Position numbers and translations under genes: made by a program. 64,000 bases of DNA. Origin: Methanococcoides methylutens MM1 (GTDB taxonomy: Archaea; Halobacteriota; Methanosarcinia; Methanosarcinales; Methanosarcinaceae). The DNA lies in contig NZ_CP009518.1 of assembly GCF_000970325.1 (NCBI RefSeq), positions 1,736,001 through 1,800,000 of the forward strand, in the 5' to 3' direction. Below are positions 46,541 through 58,818 of the stretch, piece by piece (positions within the stretch are counted from its first letter, which is position 1; the number at the start of each line of letters is the position of its first letter). The notes beneath the pieces were generated by a model. It ran no database searches. It had not been told where the DNA came from and saw only the letters and a list, made by a program, of their open reading frames with translations.

Positions 46541-48731
46541 ACATGCTCATGAAGTCCTGTGCCTGTGGAAGGTCCTTCTTGAGTCCCTTGCGTTCACGGA
46601 TACCTGAAACTACTTCGCTGATCATATTAGTTGGAAGTGGTTCGAATCCTGCGAACTCTGTGCTCCACATTGCACGGCCTTCGGTTGCGGATCTGATGTC
46701 ACCGGCAAATCCGAAAAGCTCGGATACTGGTGCCTTGGACTCGATGATTGTTGTGTCACCTTCGGATGTCATGTTGACAATGATACCACGACGTCCCTGG
46801 ATCTCCTTTGTAGCTCCACCCATCTGCTCCTGTGGAGTCTGGATGAATACTTTCTGGTATGGCTCGAAGAGTGTATCATCTGCCATGAGCATTGCTGCCT
46901 GGATTGCCTGCCTTGATGCAGGAATTACCTGTGCAGGACCTCTGTGGACAGCATCCTCGTGGAGCTTTGCGTCCATGAGCTTTACCTTTACACCCATGCA
47001 TGGTTCCTTTGAAAGTGGACCGCCTTTCATAACTTCGACGAATCCTTCAAGGACAAGTTCCATTGTTTCGTTCAGGTGCTGGATACCTTTGGTCATATCG
47101 AAGTAAGCATTGCTCTCAAAGATGTCAGCAATCCTCTTTGCTTCTTCCTTGTCCATACCTGCTGCAATGAGCTTCTCCCTTCTTTCAAGTTCAGGCATTC
47201 TCATAGAGATCTCGCCGCCACGGATAAGCTCACGTACTTCAGGCTCAAGTGGCTCGACAACAACATAGAATCTGTTGTGCCTGTTAGGGGATTTACCCTC
47301 AACTGGACCTGCTGTTCCTGTGATGGTCTCACGGTATACCACAATAGGCGGAGTTGTTGTGATCTCTACACCCTTGTCACGCTCGATCCTGTGAGCAATG
47401 ACCTCAAGGTGAAGTTCACCCATACCTGCCATGAGGTGTTCACCGGTCTCTTCATCCAGTGTGATCTTAAGTGTTGGGTCTTCCTTTGCGACCTGACGCA
47501 GAACCTCAACGAGCTTTGGAAGATCTTTCATGTGTTTTGCTTCCACAGCTACGGTAACTACAGGCTCGCTTGCATGTCTGATACTCTCGAATGGAGACAT
47601 GCCTTCAAGGGTTGTGACGGTAGAACCGACAATAGCATCCCTAAGACCTGTTACTGCAGCAATGTTACCTGCAGGGATCTCATCCACTTCAAGTCTCTCA
47701 GGGCCCATGAAAACACCGACCTGCTGGATCCTGTTCTGCTTTGCTGCACCAGTTACGTAAACTTCCATACCACGTGTGAGTGAACCACTGAAAAGCCTTC
47801 CAGTTGCAACTTCTCCTGCATGTGGGTCCATGGAAATATCGGTTACCATGAATGCAAGGTCTCCCTTTGCATTAGCGTCAGCCATCTCCTTACCGATACC
47901 TGTTGTAAGGTCACCGTGCCAGATAACACCGACCCTGTCTTCCTGAGCGTCGATAGGACTTGGAAGGAACCTGATGACCATATCGTTAACTGCTTCGTGG
48001 AGTGGGCATTTCTCTGCAAGTGCCTTCATATCTTCATCGCGGCAGTAGTTGAATACATCACCAAAGCTGACACCGGTCTTCTGCATCATAGGAACACTGA
48101 TAGCCCAGTTGTAAAGAGCTGAACCGAATGCGACTGTACCTTCTGCAGCGTTGACCTTCCAACCTGCATTGTAGCGCTCTTCGTTCATGCCTTTGATAAG
48201 CTTGTTGACGTGGTCAATGAGCTTACCCAGCCTAATCTGCATTTCCTGCGCATCGACCTGTAACTCGTTGATAAGACGGTCGACCTTGTTAATGAAAAGT
48301 ACTGGCTTGACGTGCTCTTTCAGTGCCTGTCTCAGAACGGTCTCTGTCTGAGGCATGGTACCTTCTACAGCATCGATAACTACAACAGCACCATCTACTG
48401 CACGCATTGCACGTGTAACGTCACCACCAAAGTCAACGTGACCTGGTGTATCGATAAGGTTGATAAGATACTCCTCGCCCTCGTAGTCGTGAACCATTGA
48501 AACGTTCGCGGAGTCGATTGTAATACCTCTTTCCTGTTCCTCTTCATCAGAGTCCATGAAAAGCTGGCGACCTGCAAGATCCTTGGAGATCATACCAGCG
48601 CCACCAAGAAGGTTATCTGAAAGTGTGGTTTTTCCGTGATCGATGTGAGCGACGATACCGATGTTCCTGATCATTACCGGGTTACTCATCAGCGTTGTTA
48701 CACGCTCAACCATTTTTTTCCTTCGTCCCAT
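46539..48731 (-). CDS. fusA: Translation elongation factor EF-2
   Basis: The 730-residue translocase GTPase. G1 is [14 protein letters not shown], then [30 protein letters not shown] and NKVDRLINE. The diphthamide region near the C-terminus is [23 protein letters not shown], whose HRG His is the diphthamide site in archaea. It lies between rpsG and tuf in the str operon. The start at 48731 gives ten residues ([10 protein letters not shown]) before the typical VTTLMSNP, which matches archaeal orthologues. Confidence 0.97.
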   Translation of the reverse strand: MGRRKKMVERVTTLMSNPVMIRNIGIVAHIDHGKTTLSDNLLGGAGMISKDLAGRQLFMDSDEEEQERGITIDSANVSMVHDYEGEEYLINLIDTPGHVDFGGDVTRAMRAVDGAVVVIDAVEGTMPQTETVLRQALKEHVKPVLFINKVDRLINELQVDAQEMQIRLGKLIDHVNKLIKGMNEERYNAGWKVNAAEGTVAFGSALYNWAISVPMMQKTGVSFGDVFNYCRDEDMKALAEKCPLHEAVNDMVIRFLPSPIDAQEDRVGVIWHGDLTTGIGKEMADANAKGDLAFMVTDISMDPHAGEVATGRLFSGSLTRGMEVYVTGAAKQNRIQQVGVFMGPERLEVDEIPAGNIAAVTGLRDAIVGSTVTTLEGMSPFESIRHASEPVVTVAVEAKHMKDLPKLVEVLRQVAKEDPTLKITLDEETGEHLMAGMGELHLEVIAHRIERDKGVEITTTPPIVVYRETITGTAGPVEGKSPNRHNRFYVVVEPLEPEVRELIRGGEISMRMPELERREKLIAAGMDKEEAKRIADIFESNAYFDMTKGIQHLNETMELVLEGFVEVMKGGPLSKEPCMGVKVKLMDAKLHEDAVHRGPAQVIPASRQAIQAAMLMADDTLFEPYQKVFIQTPQEQMGGATKEIQGRRGIIVNMTSEGDTTIIESKAPVSELFGFAGDIRSATEGRAMWSTEFAGFEPLPTNMISEVVSGIRERKGLKKDLPQAQDFMSM

Positions 48732-48778
48732 AATAATACCTACAATTGAATTTTATAAAAAAATAAAGAACAACACGA

Positions 48779-49339
48779 TTAACGTGCTGCCTTTGCGACC
48801 CTTTCCTTTCCGTCCTTCCTGTTGATGGAGAAGCACTTTGCATCACGGTTTGAAGCTGCAATGAGCTCAGATGCAAGGCATTCGGAAGCAGAGCGCTTTG
48901 ATTTGAATGATGCCTGGTTTGCACCCATTGTGATGTATCTCAGTGCGTTGTCAACACGCCTCTGTGGAGCAGTATCTACTGCTTTTGGTACGGAGATACC
49001 ACCGTATTTGAGCCTGACGACCTCTTCCCTTGGACCTGCATTAGCAATAGCCTCTACAAGTACCTGAACAGGGTTCTTCTGGGTCTTCTTGTTGATTATA
49101 TCAAAAGCATCGTTTACAATACGAAGAGCAAGCTGCTTCTTACCGGTGTTCTGCTCATTGCGCATAACGTTGTTGACGAGACGCTCAACAATGCAAAGAT
49201 CGGATTTGTTGAACTGCTGCCTTGCGTGCTTACCTGATGTGTGTGGAATGACAACAGGGTCAAGATTTACATATCTCTGGATACCAGCATCAGCAACCTC
49301 TACCTCTGTAAGGTCCCATTTTCCGAATAACTTGTACAT
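48779..49339 (-). CDS. rpsG: 30S ribosomal protein S7
   Basis: 186 residues from ATG 49339, preceded by AAGGAGA; upstream codons in frame overlap rpsL and are not used. It contains the S7 core ([37 protein letters not shown], and [30 protein letters not shown]), ending [15 protein letters not shown]. It organises the 30S head beside S12. It starts four bases after the rpsL stop codon, which indicates coupling. Confidence 0.96.
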   Translation of the reverse strand: MYKLFGKWDLTEVEVADAGIQRYVNLDPVVIPHTSGKHARQQFNKSDLCIVERLVNNVMRNEQNTGKKQLALRIVNDAFDIINKKTQKNPVQVLVEAIANAGPREEVVRLKYGGISVPKAVDTAPQRRVDNALRYITMGANQASFKSKRSASECLASELIAASNRDAKCFSINRKDGKERVAKAAR

Positions 49340-49343
49340 GGAA

Positions 49344-49772
49344 TTATCTCCTTGGCTTTTCCTTTCTTCCAATGACCATTTCCCTAAGGCTGACATTGTT
49401 AACTGCAGTGACCTTGAAGCGCACTCCTGGAATATCACCCATTGCACCACCCATACGGCCACCGATCCTTTCTACGGTCACTTCGTCGTGTTCATCGATG
49501 AAGTTGATAGCACCGTCACCAGGACAGAATGCTGTTGCCTGACGACCGTTCTTGATCAGCTGGATCCTTACACATTTCCTGATAGCAGAGTTTGGCTGTT
49601 TTGCTTCCACACCTACTTTCTCAAGTACTATTCCACGACCCTGTGGTGCTCCGCTGAGCGGGTCAGATTTTACATCCAGACCTAAGGTACGCCTGCTGTA
49701 ACCGGTGTCTTTCCACCTGGCGTCTTTACGGACCTTTTGAAGTCTGTGAGCTGCATATTTTCCATTTGGCAT
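49344..49772 (-). CDS. rpsL: 30S ribosomal protein S12
   Basis: 142 residues. Includes [42 protein letters not shown], where the PNSA-x-RKCVRI segment is the decoding-centre loop (streptomycin-site equivalent), and [15 protein letters not shown], ending in a basic tail. The start at ATG 49772 follows the nusA gene by 68 bases. Normal length for an archaeal S12. Confidence 0.97.
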   Translation of the reverse strand: MPNGKYAAHRLQKVRKDARWKDTGYSRRTLGLDVKSDPLSGAPQGRGIVLEKVGVEAKQPNSAIRKCVRIQLIKNGRQATAFCPGDGAINFIDEHDEVTVERIGGRMGGAMGDIPGVRFKVTAVNNVSLREMVIGRKEKPRR

Positions 49773-49829
49773 ATATTATCCTCCCAATAATGTTCCGTAC
49801 ATAATGAGTTGAATTTATTATAATCATAT

Positions 49830-49844
49830 GTGAACGATGTTCAC
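49830..49844 (-). terminator. Short palindrome overlapping the nusA stop codon
   Basis: GTGAAC and GTTCAC pair around GAT, with the TGA stop (49841-49843) in one arm. It is one of several such stop-overlapping palindromes. At 6 bp it may be coincidental. Confidence 0.3.
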
Positions 49845-50266
49845 TGTAAGATCACATCATCGATATCGTGATGGCGACTAACTACCATTTTTACTTTTTC
49901 GATATTACTTCCGTTGCGTCCGATAGCAAGACCTTTTTCACTTGCAGGCACATCCACGTAGGCGACCTTCTTGCCACCTTTCTCAGATATAATGACGGAC
50001 TTGACAGACACTGTACCGAAAGCATTCTTTATAAATGTAACCGGCTCATCTGCGTATTCGATGAGCTCAATGTGTTTGTCAACGGATTTTTTAACCCGGT
50101 TTATGTTGTCTCCACGTTTTCCAATAGCAGCACCCATGTCACCAGTGTTCACGACATAGATGACTCTGCCATCATCGATAATACAATCCTTAATTGCGGC
50201 GTGAGTCACACTTTCGAATAAGGCAATATACCTTACACATTCTGTTGAAAGCCTGATCTCGCCCAA
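49841..50266 (-). CDS. nusA: NusA-like transcription protein (archaeal, KH domains only)
   Basis: 141 residues with two KH RNA-binding domains: VYVVNTGDMGAAIGKRGDNINRVKK and VAYVDVPASEKGLAIGRNGSNIEKVKM carry the two GxxG loops (GKRG, GRNG). It lacks the N-terminal RNAP-binding domain and S1 domain of bacterial NusA, as in all archaeal NusA. Its place between rpl30e and rpsL is the conserved archaeal arrangement. Probably modulates transcription pausing or termination. Confidence 0.94.
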   Translation of the reverse strand: MGEIRLSTECVRYIALFESVTHAAIKDCIIDDGRVIYVVNTGDMGAAIGKRGDNINRVKKSVDKHIELIEYADEPVTFIKNAFGTVSVKSVIISEKGGKKVAYVDVPASEKGLAIGRNGSNIEKVKMVVSRHHDIDDVILQ

Positions 50267-50284
50267 TTAATACAACTCCTGATC

Positions 50285-50572
50285 TTAAGCCACTGCAAGT
50301 ATGTCTGATTCTCCTGCATCCATTATAGCCATTGCTGCAATTGTAAATGGCTTACCACATGCAGGACCAAGATCTACACTTGTTCCACTATAGTTCAGGA
50401 CCGGCACGCTTGTTGCTTCGATCTGCTCTCTCACATCTGCAGGACAGTTGGATGCAAGAACTATCATCTTTGCCTCGTTCTTGACAGCTGCATCAATGGT
50501 GCGGTTAGCACCGATGATAACAGACCCTGTCCTGATAACTTTGATAAGTGCTTTATCAACATTAATATCCAT
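50285..50572 (-). CDS. rpl30e: 50S ribosomal protein L30e
   Basis: 95 residues with the L30e/L7Ae/Gadd45 fold: [37 protein letters not shown], then [21 protein letters not shown]. Position between rpoA2 and nusA is standard for archaea. It may bind kink-turn RNA, but its ribosomal role is the accepted one. Confidence 0.94.
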   Translation of the reverse strand: MDINVDKALIKVIRTGSVIIGANRTIDAAVKNEAKMIVLASNCPADVREQIEATSVPVLNYSGTSVDLGPACGKPFTIAAMAIMDAGESDILAVA

Positions 50573-50651
50573 TTTACATCAACTCATATATTTGTAAATT
50601 TGAGATTTGTATTCTAATAACTGATTCCTTATATCTACTTTCTGGTTGTGC

Positions 50652-51824
50652 TCATTGCTCCCCTAGGTCTTCAAGAGGATTCCTGGCCACAAGATGAACG
50701 TCACCGGTACCAAGTTTTATTGGCTGACCGACAATGATGTTCTCAGTGACACCATTAAGTTCATCCACGTCACCGCGCATTCCTGCATCGAGCAGGTGAT
50801 TCACAGTAACTTCGAATGCTGCACGGGCGAAGACACTGGCCTTTTCTCCGGAAATACCATGACGACCGATCTGTTTTACTTCACCATCACAGGTCATGAT
50901 ATCTGCCACAAGCATGATGTGACGAATATCAACAGTAAGACCCTGCTCACGCAGAGTGTCACTTGCTTCCTTTATGATGGAATTTCGGGCAGCTTCGATA
51001 CCGAACACCTCATAGATCTCACCAATGTTGTTGGTGTAGGTTCTTGTGATATCAACACCCTCAACGTTGAGAACTTCCCTAAGAACGGAGCCTTCAGTAT
51101 AAAGTGTATATTCCTCGCCATCTTTCCTGATAACTACCCTCTTGATACCTTCAATACCTTTGAGAGTAATAGTGTGGATCTTCTTGGCGAGCTGAAGTAA
51201 TTCCCTGTATGATGGCTCATTTGGCTGGACAATGATCTGATTGCTCACAGCACTTGGGATCTTGACAGCAACTCCAAGCTCATCCTCAAGCTTCTCTGCA
51301 ATAGCATCTACAGAGATGTCCCTCTGAATGAGCATTTTCTCGTTCAGGTCAACGACAAGGTTCATGTTTGCAAGATCGGTGGTAACATCTGCAAGATGTG
51401 CAATGTGAGTTGCTTCGATCTCCCAGGCAACCTTCCTTGCAAGATCCCTGTCAGTTGCATATCCTTCATCGAGAGCAACTGTCATCATAGGAGTACTTGG
51501 TGTTTTCCTGGCATCCACGATCTCGATCAGACGTGGAAGACCAAGTGTAACGTTGATCTCTGCGACACCAGCGTAGTGGAAAGTACGCATGGTCATCTGA
51601 GTACCCGGCTCACCAATGGACTGCGCGGATACAACACCCACAGCCTCACATGGTTCAACACAGGCATAGTTATAATCTGCCATTACACGCTCGATGATCT
51701 CTTCGAGCTCTTTCTTGGTAACACCGACCTCCATTACATCTTTCTTGAGGGTCGCAAGTGTGGTCATCGGAAGTGGAAGACCACCTATCATGGAATCAAT
51801 AGTTGCTTCACTGATGGACATCAT
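50652..51824 (-). CDS. rpoA2: DNA-directed RNA polymerase subunit A''
   Basis: 390 residues, the C-terminal part of the largest subunit, split from A' as in Archaea. It includes the trigger-loop region ([31 protein letters not shown]) and the jaw/clamp end ([25 protein letters not shown], then [17 protein letters not shown]). The start ATG overlaps the rpoA1 stop by four bases, so the two subunits are coupled in translation. Confidence 0.96.
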   Translation of the reverse strand: MMSISEATIDSMIGGLPLPMTTLATLKKDVMEVGVTKKELEEIIERVMADYNYACVEPCEAVGVVSAQSIGEPGTQMTMRTFHYAGVAEINVTLGLPRLIEIVDARKTPSTPMMTVALDEGYATDRDLARKVAWEIEATHIAHLADVTTDLANMNLVVDLNEKMLIQRDISVDAIAEKLEDELGVAVKIPSAVSNQIIVQPNEPSYRELLQLAKKIHTITLKGIEGIKRVVIRKDGEEYTLYTEGSVLREVLNVEGVDITRTYTNNIGEIYEVFGIEAARNSIIKEASDTLREQGLTVDIRHIMLVADIMTCDGEVKQIGRHGISGEKASVFARAAFEVTVNHLLDAGMRGDVDELNGVTENIIVGQPIKLGTGDVHLVARNPLEDLGEQ

Positions 51825-54478
51825 GCCACCTCCTTTCCTGTAACAGCCCTGACAACACGGTGTATCGCCTCAGGCTTACTGTAATCACTCTTTGTGGAGT
51901 CGATACCATCTTCTCCGTACTTAAACTGGACAATGACACCTCTGGTCTCACGGACGGATCCGTCATACTGGACCTCAAGATCCTGAAGTGCGTTCACAAG
52001 ACGCCTCTGCAGGTAACCTGACTGTGAAGTACGTACCGCAGTATCCACAAGACCCTCACGACCTCCTATTGCGTGGAAGAAGTACTCGGTCGGATTCAGA
52101 CCGCTCTTGTAACTTGCCTTGACGAAACCGTGCGCATCTGCACCAAGGTCACCCTTGTCAAAGTGAGGCAGTGTCCTGCCGGCATATCCTCTTCTGATAC
52201 GCTCACCACGAACAGCCTGCTGTCCGACACAGGCAGCCATCTGGGTCAGGTTCAATATAGAACCACGAGCACCAGACCTTGCCATGATAACCGCAGAGTT
52301 CTCAAGACCAAGCTGATTATCTGCGATCCTACCAGTGTCATCCCTGGCTTTACCCAGGGTCTGCATGATCCTCATCTCAATTGTTTCTGCAAGGGTCCTA
52401 CCTGGCAATGGTTCGAGTTCCTTTGCCTCATATGCCCTGATAAGTGCAGCCACTTCGTCCTCAGCTTCCTTGAGCCTTGCTGCGATCTCGATCTTGGCAT
52501 CCCTTGGAATATCCTCATCACTGATACCGAAACTAAGTCCGGTCTTCATGACACCCCTGATGGCAAGTCTTGTGAAGTCATCCACAAACTTGGCACCTGC
52601 AGTGGTTCCGAATTCCTTGACAACCTTATCAAGGATCTTACCTTTGAAAGCACCAATGGACTGTTCATCGATAGTACCTTTGAGAAGTTCACCATCTTCA
52701 ATAACAACATAAGCGTCATGCTCACATTCTCCCTTCTTGCAGGTATCACACTTGTAACATACCTGTGCAGGGAACTCTACGTAAAGTCCCTTAGGAAGGA
52801 TCTGACTGAAGATCTGCTTACCGTTCCAGTATGGTTCACCATCTTCAAGGTGTCCTGCAGGTTCCGGCAGCTCACGCAACTCGGACTTACGAAGAAGTTC
52901 CAGAGCATCGTTCTTACTGATGAAGTTCTCATTCCTTGTAAGAAGGAAAAGACCAGAGATGTGATCGTGGATACCACCAATAATAGGACCACCGAAACGT
53001 GGGGACAGAATGTTCTCCTGTACCTGCATGAGGATGCTTGCCTCTGCACGGGACTCCTCTGTCTGGAGAACGTGCATGTTCATCTCATCACCATCAAAAT
53101 CAGCATTGTATGGAGGACATACTGCCGGATTGAGCTTGAAGGTCTTGCCAGGAAGCACCTTTATACGGTGTGCCATGATACTCATCTTGTGAAGGGAAGG
53201 TTGCCTGTTGAACAGAACGATATCCCCATCCTGCATTTGCCTTTCAACAACCCATCCAGGTTCTATTTTCTCCACAAGTTCCTCATAGTTGAGATCTGTT
53301 ACCCTGATACGGCGACCGTCATCACGGATTACATAGTTAGCACCCGGATGGACCTTCTTCCCACGACGGACATATTCCTTCATCAACTCAAGGTTCCTTG
53401 AGATAACCCTCACAGGGACAGTCATATGTTTTGCAATTTCAAAAGGTACACCAACCTCATTGATACTGAGGTTAGGGTCCGGGGAAACTACCGTACGTGC
53501 AGAGAAGTTTACACGCTTACCGGAAAGACTGCCTCTGAAACGTCCTTCCTTACCCTTAAGACGCTGGGTAAGTGTCTTCAGCGGCCTTCCGGACCTGTGT
53601 CTTGCAGGTGGTACTCCTGAAACTTCGTTATCGAAATAAGTTGTAACGTGATATTGCAACAGTTCCCACAGGTCCTCAATGATGAGCTGTGGGGCACCAG
53701 CATCCCTGTTTTCCTGGAAACGCTGGTTGATACGTATGATATCTACAAGCTTGTGCGTCAGGTCATCTTCACTTCTCTGACCGGACTCAAGTGTAATTGA
53801 AGGTCTCACTGTGACCGGCGGAACCGGAAGTACTGTGAGAATCATCCACTCAGGACGTGCAGTGGCAGGGTTCATTCCCATAACACGGATATCGTCATCT
53901 GAAACATTCTCGAACCTGTCACGGATCTCAGTAGGAGTCAGCTTGTGACCATCTTCGATATATTCACTTGGCTTCTCGAACTTGATGTCCAGCTGAGTTT
54001 CTCCACAATAAGGACAGACCTTTGACTTTCTTGCCTCCTTAAAGACATCATTAATGACATCATCAGGGAGATGACCCATGTCCTTGTACTTGGAAAGCTG
54101 TTCGAGGTATTCTCTCTTCTTGCCTTCCTCAAGCATCAGGGAGCTGCATTTGCAACATACTGAACGTAAGATCTTACGGATCGTCTTGTTAAAGCCCACA
54201 TGGATCACAGGGGCCACAAGTTCAATGTGACCGAAGTGACCGGGACATTCCCCGGCGCGACTTCCACAGCTCTTACATTTGAGACCGGGGTCGATAACAC
54301 CAAGACGCAGGTCCATAAGTCCCATATCGATAGGGTAACCATCGTCATCATAGGTGTCCGCGGTTATGATCGATGTGACACTCATCTTCCTAACTTCACG
54401 AGGAGAGATCAAACCGAATTTGATCGCACCGATCCTTTTTGGTATTGAGGGTATCATATTATCCATCTTCATCACCAT
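51821..54478 (-). CDS. rpoA1: DNA-directed RNA polymerase subunit A'
   Basis: 885 residues with zinc sites [20 protein letters not shown] and CCKCSS...CPYCGETQ. The catalytic aspartates lie in [15 protein letters not shown], with bridge-helix region features ([13 protein letters not shown]). The N-terminus could be ATG 54478 or the nearby in-frame ATGs (54466 or 54457); the first overlaps the rpoB1 stop by one base. Ordinary split-A' subunit upstream of rpoA2. Confidence 0.96.
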   Translation of the reverse strand: MVMKMDNMIPSIPKRIGAIKFGLISPREVRKMSVTSIITADTYDDDGYPIDMGLMDLRLGVIDPGLKCKSCGSRAGECPGHFGHIELVAPVIHVGFNKTIRKILRSVCCKCSSLMLEEGKKREYLEQLSKYKDMGHLPDDVINDVFKEARKSKVCPYCGETQLDIKFEKPSEYIEDGHKLTPTEIRDRFENVSDDDIRVMGMNPATARPEWMILTVLPVPPVTVRPSITLESGQRSEDDLTHKLVDIIRINQRFQENRDAGAPQLIIEDLWELLQYHVTTYFDNEVSGVPPARHRSGRPLKTLTQRLKGKEGRFRGSLSGKRVNFSARTVVSPDPNLSINEVGVPFEIAKHMTVPVRVISRNLELMKEYVRRGKKVHPGANYVIRDDGRRIRVTDLNYEELVEKIEPGWVVERQMQDGDIVLFNRQPSLHKMSIMAHRIKVLPGKTFKLNPAVCPPYNADFDGDEMNMHVLQTEESRAEASILMQVQENILSPRFGGPIIGGIHDHISGLFLLTRNENFISKNDALELLRKSELRELPEPAGHLEDGEPYWNGKQIFSQILPKGLYVEFPAQVCYKCDTCKKGECEHDAYVVIEDGELLKGTIDEQSIGAFKGKILDKVVKEFGTTAGAKFVDDFTRLAIRGVMKTGLSFGISDEDIPRDAKIEIAARLKEAEDEVAALIRAYEAKELEPLPGRTLAETIEMRIMQTLGKARDDTGRIADNQLGLENSAVIMARSGARGSILNLTQMAACVGQQAVRGERIRRGYAGRTLPHFDKGDLGADAHGFVKASYKSGLNPTEYFFHAIGGREGLVDTAVRTSQSGYLQRRLVNALQDLEVQYDGSVRETRGVIVQFKYGEDGIDSTKSDYSKPEAIHRVVRAVTGKEVA

Positions 54479-56292
54479 CAGACTGCATCATCAAGTCTAA
54501 GTCTAGGAGCAACTCCCAGAGATTTGATCTCATCAAGGAGCAACTTGAAAGCATAGCTCATTTCCACCGGGTGGATATCTGTTTCCGCACCACAGTTCGA
54601 ACAATATCTTATATTACGCGTCCTGTCAAAGGTAGCGATCATTCCACAGTGTCCGCAGACAAGCTCGACAACCTTGTCAGATTCATCAAGCAACCTCTCC
54701 TTGAGAGTCATTGCAGCACCGTGACCGATCAGTACATCCCTTTCCATTTCACCAAACCTGAGACCTCCTTCACGGGCACGTCCTTCTGTTGGCTGGCGAG
54801 TCAATACCTGTACAGGACCTCTTGACCTAGCGTGTATCTTTGATGCAACCATGTGATGCAGTTTCTGATAAAGGATAACACCTACGAAAACATCTGCCTG
54901 GATTTTCTTTCCTGTCACACCGTCAGAGAATACCTCCTTACCTGTGTGTGAGAAACCGTGTTTCTTAAGTCCGTCACGGATATCATCCTCAGTCTCACCT
55001 GAGAAAGCGGTTGCATTGATACGGCGTCCCTCAATGGAACCTACCTTACCACCGATCATCTCAAGAACGTGAGCAACGGTCATACGTGAAGGGATCGCGT
55101 GTGGATTAATTACAAGGTCAGGAACCATTCCGCCTTCTGTGAATGGCATATCCTGATATGGAACTATCAGACCGATAACTCCTTTCTGACCGTGTCTTGA
55201 TGCGAACTTGTCACCTATCTCAGGAATCCTCTGGTCCCTTATCTTCACCTTTGCAAGACGGGTACCGTTAATGGATTCGGTCAGAATGACAGTGTCCACG
55301 ATACCTTTCTCGTTGGAACGCATGGTAATTGCACTTTCCCTGCGCTGCTCAACGGTGATACCGAAATCGGACTGCTCTTCAAGGAACCTTGGAGGACTGG
55401 TCTTTCCGATAAGTACATCGTTTGGACCTACAATGGTCTCCGGGTTCACAAGACCGTCAATATCGAGGTTTGCATATGCTTCTGCACTGCGGGCACCCCT
55501 GAACTCGGAGTCAGGGATCTCGAACTTATCTTCCTGTCCACCAGGATAGCGGCGTTCTTCTCCCTCGAATGTCCTCAGGAAGTGGCTTCTTCCAAGACCC
55601 CTCTGGATGGAGCCTTTGTTGAAGACCAGTGCATCTTCAATGTTGTGTCCTTCGTAAGACATGACAGCAACAACGAAGTTCTGTCCTGCAGGACGGTCAT
55701 CAAAATGAATGGACTCACAGGTGTGAGTACGTGTAAGTGCTTTCTGCGGATAGTGAAGTACGTGTGCACGAGTATCCGGCCTGAGCTTGATGTTAGAGGT
55801 GGATACACCAATACACTGCTTGATCATCGCTGCACCCATAGTGTTCCTTGGAGATGCATTGTGCTCAGGATATGGGACCATTCCGGTACAGATACCAAGC
55901 ATAAGTGAAGGGTCGATCTCAAGGTGGGTGTGATTTGGAGTGAGGTCTTCTTCATAAAGACCAATGAAAGCATTCTCCTCTTCCTCAGCGTCCAGATATT
56001 CAACATATCCCTGTGCAATAAGTTCAGGGAAAGTAATGTCACCGGAATTCAGTTTCTCGATATGTTCGCCTGTTACAAGAGGGACACCATCCTCAACTAC
56101 GACCAATGGCCTTCTTGCACGGCCCATGTCTGAGTTTATGATCACTTCATGAATATCTTCATAAAGGGTCACGTTGAGCTGGGGTGACAACATACCATTG
56201 CGGCGCTGCTCTCTGATATCCTTTACGAGCTCTACCGGGTTATTATGTGTTCCGATAAGCTCCCCATCAAGGAATACCTTTGCTTCAGTCAT
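54478..56292 (-). CDS. rpoB1: DNA-directed RNA polymerase subunit B'
   Basis: 604 residues, the C-terminal half of the second-largest subunit, separate from B'' as in methanogens. It includes the active-site loops ([43 protein letters not shown]), [13 protein letters not shown], and a C-terminal zinc ribbon [13 protein letters not shown]...[10 protein letters not shown]. It overlaps the rpoB2 end by eight bases. Confidence 0.96.
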   Translation of the reverse strand: MTEAKVFLDGELIGTHNNPVELVKDIREQRRNGMLSPQLNVTLYEDIHEVIINSDMGRARRPLVVVEDGVPLVTGEHIEKLNSGDITFPELIAQGYVEYLDAEEEENAFIGLYEEDLTPNHTHLEIDPSLMLGICTGMVPYPEHNASPRNTMGAAMIKQCIGVSTSNIKLRPDTRAHVLHYPQKALTRTHTCESIHFDDRPAGQNFVVAVMSYEGHNIEDALVFNKGSIQRGLGRSHFLRTFEGEERRYPGGQEDKFEIPDSEFRGARSAEAYANLDIDGLVNPETIVGPNDVLIGKTSPPRFLEEQSDFGITVEQRRESAITMRSNEKGIVDTVILTESINGTRLAKVKIRDQRIPEIGDKFASRHGQKGVIGLIVPYQDMPFTEGGMVPDLVINPHAIPSRMTVAHVLEMIGGKVGSIEGRRINATAFSGETEDDIRDGLKKHGFSHTGKEVFSDGVTGKKIQADVFVGVILYQKLHHMVASKIHARSRGPVQVLTRQPTEGRAREGGLRFGEMERDVLIGHGAAMTLKERLLDESDKVVELVCGHCGMIATFDRTRNIRYCSNCGAETDIHPVEMSYAFKLLLDEIKSLGVAPRLRLDDAV

Positions 56293-57943
56293 TCAATAAC
56301 ACCTCCGTTTTATCATCACCGATAGGGTCAACGTTCTCATCCATAAGCTCATGATATTCATCCTCTTTAGGAGTCTCAGCCACAGTTTCCTCAGGTGCTA
56401 TATCAAGTTCTTCTGCATAGATGACATCGGCAGAATAATCAAGTATCTTTTCAGGTACATACAGTTCAACAGGAGCCACTCCGATACCATGCAGGATGTT
56501 CTTAATGGAATCCACATCTTCTGCACCTGTTGAGAGCTCGACCATCTGGGCAAAGTTCTTCACAAGACCACAGTTAGGACCTTCAGGAGTTTCTGAAGGG
56601 CAAAGACGACCCCACTGTGTTGGGTGCAGGTCACGGGCCTCGAAGTGAGGCTGTGCTCTTGACAATGGGGAGATTACACGTCTTAAGTGTGAAAGAGTTG
56701 AAATGTAGTCTGTACGGTCAAGAAGCTGTGATACACCACTTCTTCCGCCTACCCAGTTACCTGTAGCAAGTGGGTGCTGGAGCCTGTCAGTAAGAACATC
56801 TGCACGTACAAGGGTTGCGACGTTCAGTTCCCTGTTCCTCATGTTAGCTCTCTCAAGCTGGTATTTTACATCACGTGCAAGACGGTTGAAAGCCACCCTG
56901 AACAGATCCTCCATCAGGTCACCTGTCAGTTTCAGTCTCTTGTTAGAATAGTGATCCTTATCGTCGCCACTCCTCCTGCCAAGTGCAAGTTCGAAGCATG
57001 ACTCTGCCATCCTTCCAAGGAAGTGTGCTTTTGCGATCCTGTCTGCAGGATCATTTCCAAGGTGTGGGAGCAGGTAGCGGTCAATTACGTAATTTGCACG
57101 CTTCATCTGGTATTCCCTTGCCTGGCCTGATGCCACACGGCCACCGATCTTCTCGATAGCATCCTCAATAGTGTGCACCTCAGCTTCCTCAAGGTTCTCG
57201 AACATGAACTTCATGATCTCCTGATCAGTGGAGACCACCTTCACGACATCCTCATCAGTCTCAATTCCAAGAGCACGGAGCAATGTAATGAAGTTGATAC
57301 GTCCGGATATGGATGGGAAAGATACTTCCAGAAGGGACTTCCTGCCTCTTTCTACAACTACCAGGGCCCTGTAACCTCTCCTCTGGGAGAAGACCTTTGC
57401 GACCTCGATAGTATCACCATAGCGTTCACCAAACTCTGCAAGGATCTTGTTAGGTGCAAGGTCCTCAAGAGTCATGACAACACGCTCGGTACCATTGACA
57501 ATGAAATATCCTCCAGGATCGAGTGGATCCTCACCATGCTGAATCATTTCAGAATCATGAATACCAACCAGATTGCAGATATCCGATTTGATCATTACAG
57601 GAAGCTGGCCGATCTTGGCTTCCCTTGGTTCCTGTTCCTCACCATTCTGTACAACAGACATCTCCAGGAAAAGGGGAGCTGAATAGGAAAGGTTACGTAA
57701 CCTGCCCTCGTTCGGATACAATTTTTCAATTGCACCGTCGGCTTCCTTAACTACCGGATTTTCCACCCTTATTCTGCCAAGCTTTACATAGATATCCTCA
57801 AGATCGGTCTCGATTATACCCTGCTCATCAATGATCTTCTGGAGACCAGATTTGAGAAACTTGTTGTAAGAGTCAATGTGATGCTGCACAATCTTGTCCT
57901 TTGTGAAATAGGCCTCTGATAATATGCTTGTATCTAATGCGAT
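56285..57943 (-). CDS. rpoB2: DNA-directed RNA polymerase subunit B'' (probable non-AUG start)
   Basis: N-terminal half of the second-largest subunit. The first conventional start, GTG at 57889, begins inside the conserved [13 protein letters not shown] and would cut off expected residues. In frame, the sequence continues upstream as [21 protein letters not shown] to a TAA at 57962-57964 with no ATG, GTG or TTG. A GAGGGT ribosome-binding sequence at 57950-57955 points to an ATC at 57941-57943 as the start (552 residues). The lobe sequence ([25 protein letters not shown]) is normal, and the C-terminal tail is acidic. The start is inferred; a base error or strain difference is the alternative. 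Confidence 0.8.
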   Translation of the reverse strand: MALDTSILSEAYFTKDKIVQHHIDSYNKFLKSGLQKIIDEQGIIETDLEDIYVKLGRIRVENPVVKEADGAIEKLYPNEGRLRNLSYSAPLFLEMSVVQNGEEQEPREAKIGQLPVMIKSDICNLVGIHDSEMIQHGEDPLDPGGYFIVNGTERVVMTLEDLAPNKILAEFGERYGDTIEVAKVFSQRRGYRALVVVERGRKSLLEVSFPSISGRINFITLLRALGIETDEDVVKVVSTDQEIMKFMFENLEEAEVHTIEDAIEKIGGRVASGQAREYQMKRANYVIDRYLLPHLGNDPADRIAKAHFLGRMAESCFELALGRRSGDDKDHYSNKRLKLTGDLMEDLFRVAFNRLARDVKYQLERANMRNRELNVATLVRADVLTDRLQHPLATGNWVGGRSGVSQLLDRTDYISTLSHLRRVISPLSRAQPHFEARDLHPTQWGRLCPSETPEGPNCGLVKNFAQMVELSTGAEDVDSIKNILHGIGVAPVELYVPEKILDYSADVIYAEELDIAPEETVAETPKEDEYHELMDENVDPIGDDKTEVLLND

Positions 57944-58132
57944 GATAGCACCCTCTTTTAGTTAATTGGATATTTTGGAGTAATAAAGCGATTATAATCA
58001 TATGATACGGCATCCACCGGAATGGATACAGTACTAACTAGCCCTGCTGCAATGTGATAAAACTTCATAATGCTGCGGCCAAAAAAAGTAGAGAAAGAAT
58101 AAACGGAATGTCTCAAATTTGAAACCTCGTAT
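57944..58132. other. Spacer between rpoH and rpoB2
   Basis: 189 bases holding the rpoB2 leader and ribosome-binding site; otherwise A/T-rich with no recognisable gene. A second promoter for rpoB2 could lie here, but no clear TATA box stands out. Confidence 0.4.
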
Positions 58133-58369
58133 TCACTCTATTACATATCTGTAATACAGTGCTTCGCCTGCAGTCTGACTATTGCGGGTAATCTTAACAA
58201 CGTCGCCAGGTGCCGCATCAATTTCCTGTGCGATAGGATCTGTTACTTTCAATTTTGGCAACTGCTCCCTCTCAACATTAAAATGTTTCAGGACAGTTTT
58301 TAGTTCATCCTCATCCATGATCTCATGATGAGGGATGAATTCGTGGTCAAGCAGGCTGAACGTGTTCAA
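58133..58369 (-). CDS. rpoH: DNA-directed RNA polymerase subunit H (TTG start)
   Basis: 78 residues from TTG 58369, six bases after GGAGG at 58376-58380; the upstream in-frame ATG at 58399 lies before the Shine-Dalgarno. RpoH motifs: NTFSLLDHEFIPHHEIMDEDEL, LPKLKVTDPIAQEIDAAPGDVVKITRNSQTAGEALYYRYVIE. It is equivalent to the C-terminal domain of eukaryotic RPB5. It begins 50 bases after the tRNA-Lys 3' end. Confidence 0.92.
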   Translation of the reverse strand: MNTFSLLDHEFIPHHEIMDEDELKTVLKHFNVEREQLPKLKVTDPIAQEIDAAPGDVVKITRNSQTAGEALYYRYVIE

Positions 58370-58418
58370 ATTTACTCCTCCATAAAAACATGCAAGCAAA
58401 ATCTTCCCGGATTGCTGG

Positions 58419-58492
<74 letters not shown>

Positions 58493-58798
58493 AGTGTGTT
58501 ACGTTGTCGGTGCCACATATAACATGCCTCACACGACGGGACTACAAGGGAATGATGGTATATAAACGTTTCTCCACATCAGCCTTTGAAACTTATACAC
58601 AGGACTAAGAGGCACTTAACATATAAAAAATATAGTATTGTAAAGATAAACGGAATAAATACACTTCAATAGGTATATATAATATAATTTATCACTTTTA
58701 CAAAGTTACAGGTTTGAATATAAAAGCAAGAACCTCAGACCTTCTTTTGAACATAAAAGCCAATCCTTCCCGGAGTGAACTTCTAACTAAAAAGATAT
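58493..58798. promoter_or_regulatory. Upstream region of tRNA-Lys and 3' flank of ahcY
   Basis: Contains the minus-strand TATA-like GTTATATG at about 58517-58525, roughly 27 bases before the tRNA 5' end. The remainder (58530-58798) is very A/T-rich and holds no gene that I can see. Confidence 0.5.
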
Positions 58799-58818
58799 GC
58801 AGGACAATTATGTCCCGC
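58799..58818 (-). terminator. Hairpin containing the ahcY stop codon
   Basis: GCAGGACA and TGTCCCGC pair with one mismatch around ATTA; the TAA stop (58808-58810) is in the loop and first stem base. It probably marks the 3' end of the ahcY mRNA. Confidence 0.5.

Noticed and set aside
48779..49462. Extended S7 starting at 49462
   Set aside because: The upstream 41 codons overlap rpsL in another frame and do not resemble S7; the ATG at 49339 has an AAGGAGA site.
52073..53401. 442-codon open frame opposite rpoA1
   Set aside because: Antisense to the highly conserved RNA polymerase A' gene; composition is typical of a complementary-strand shadow.
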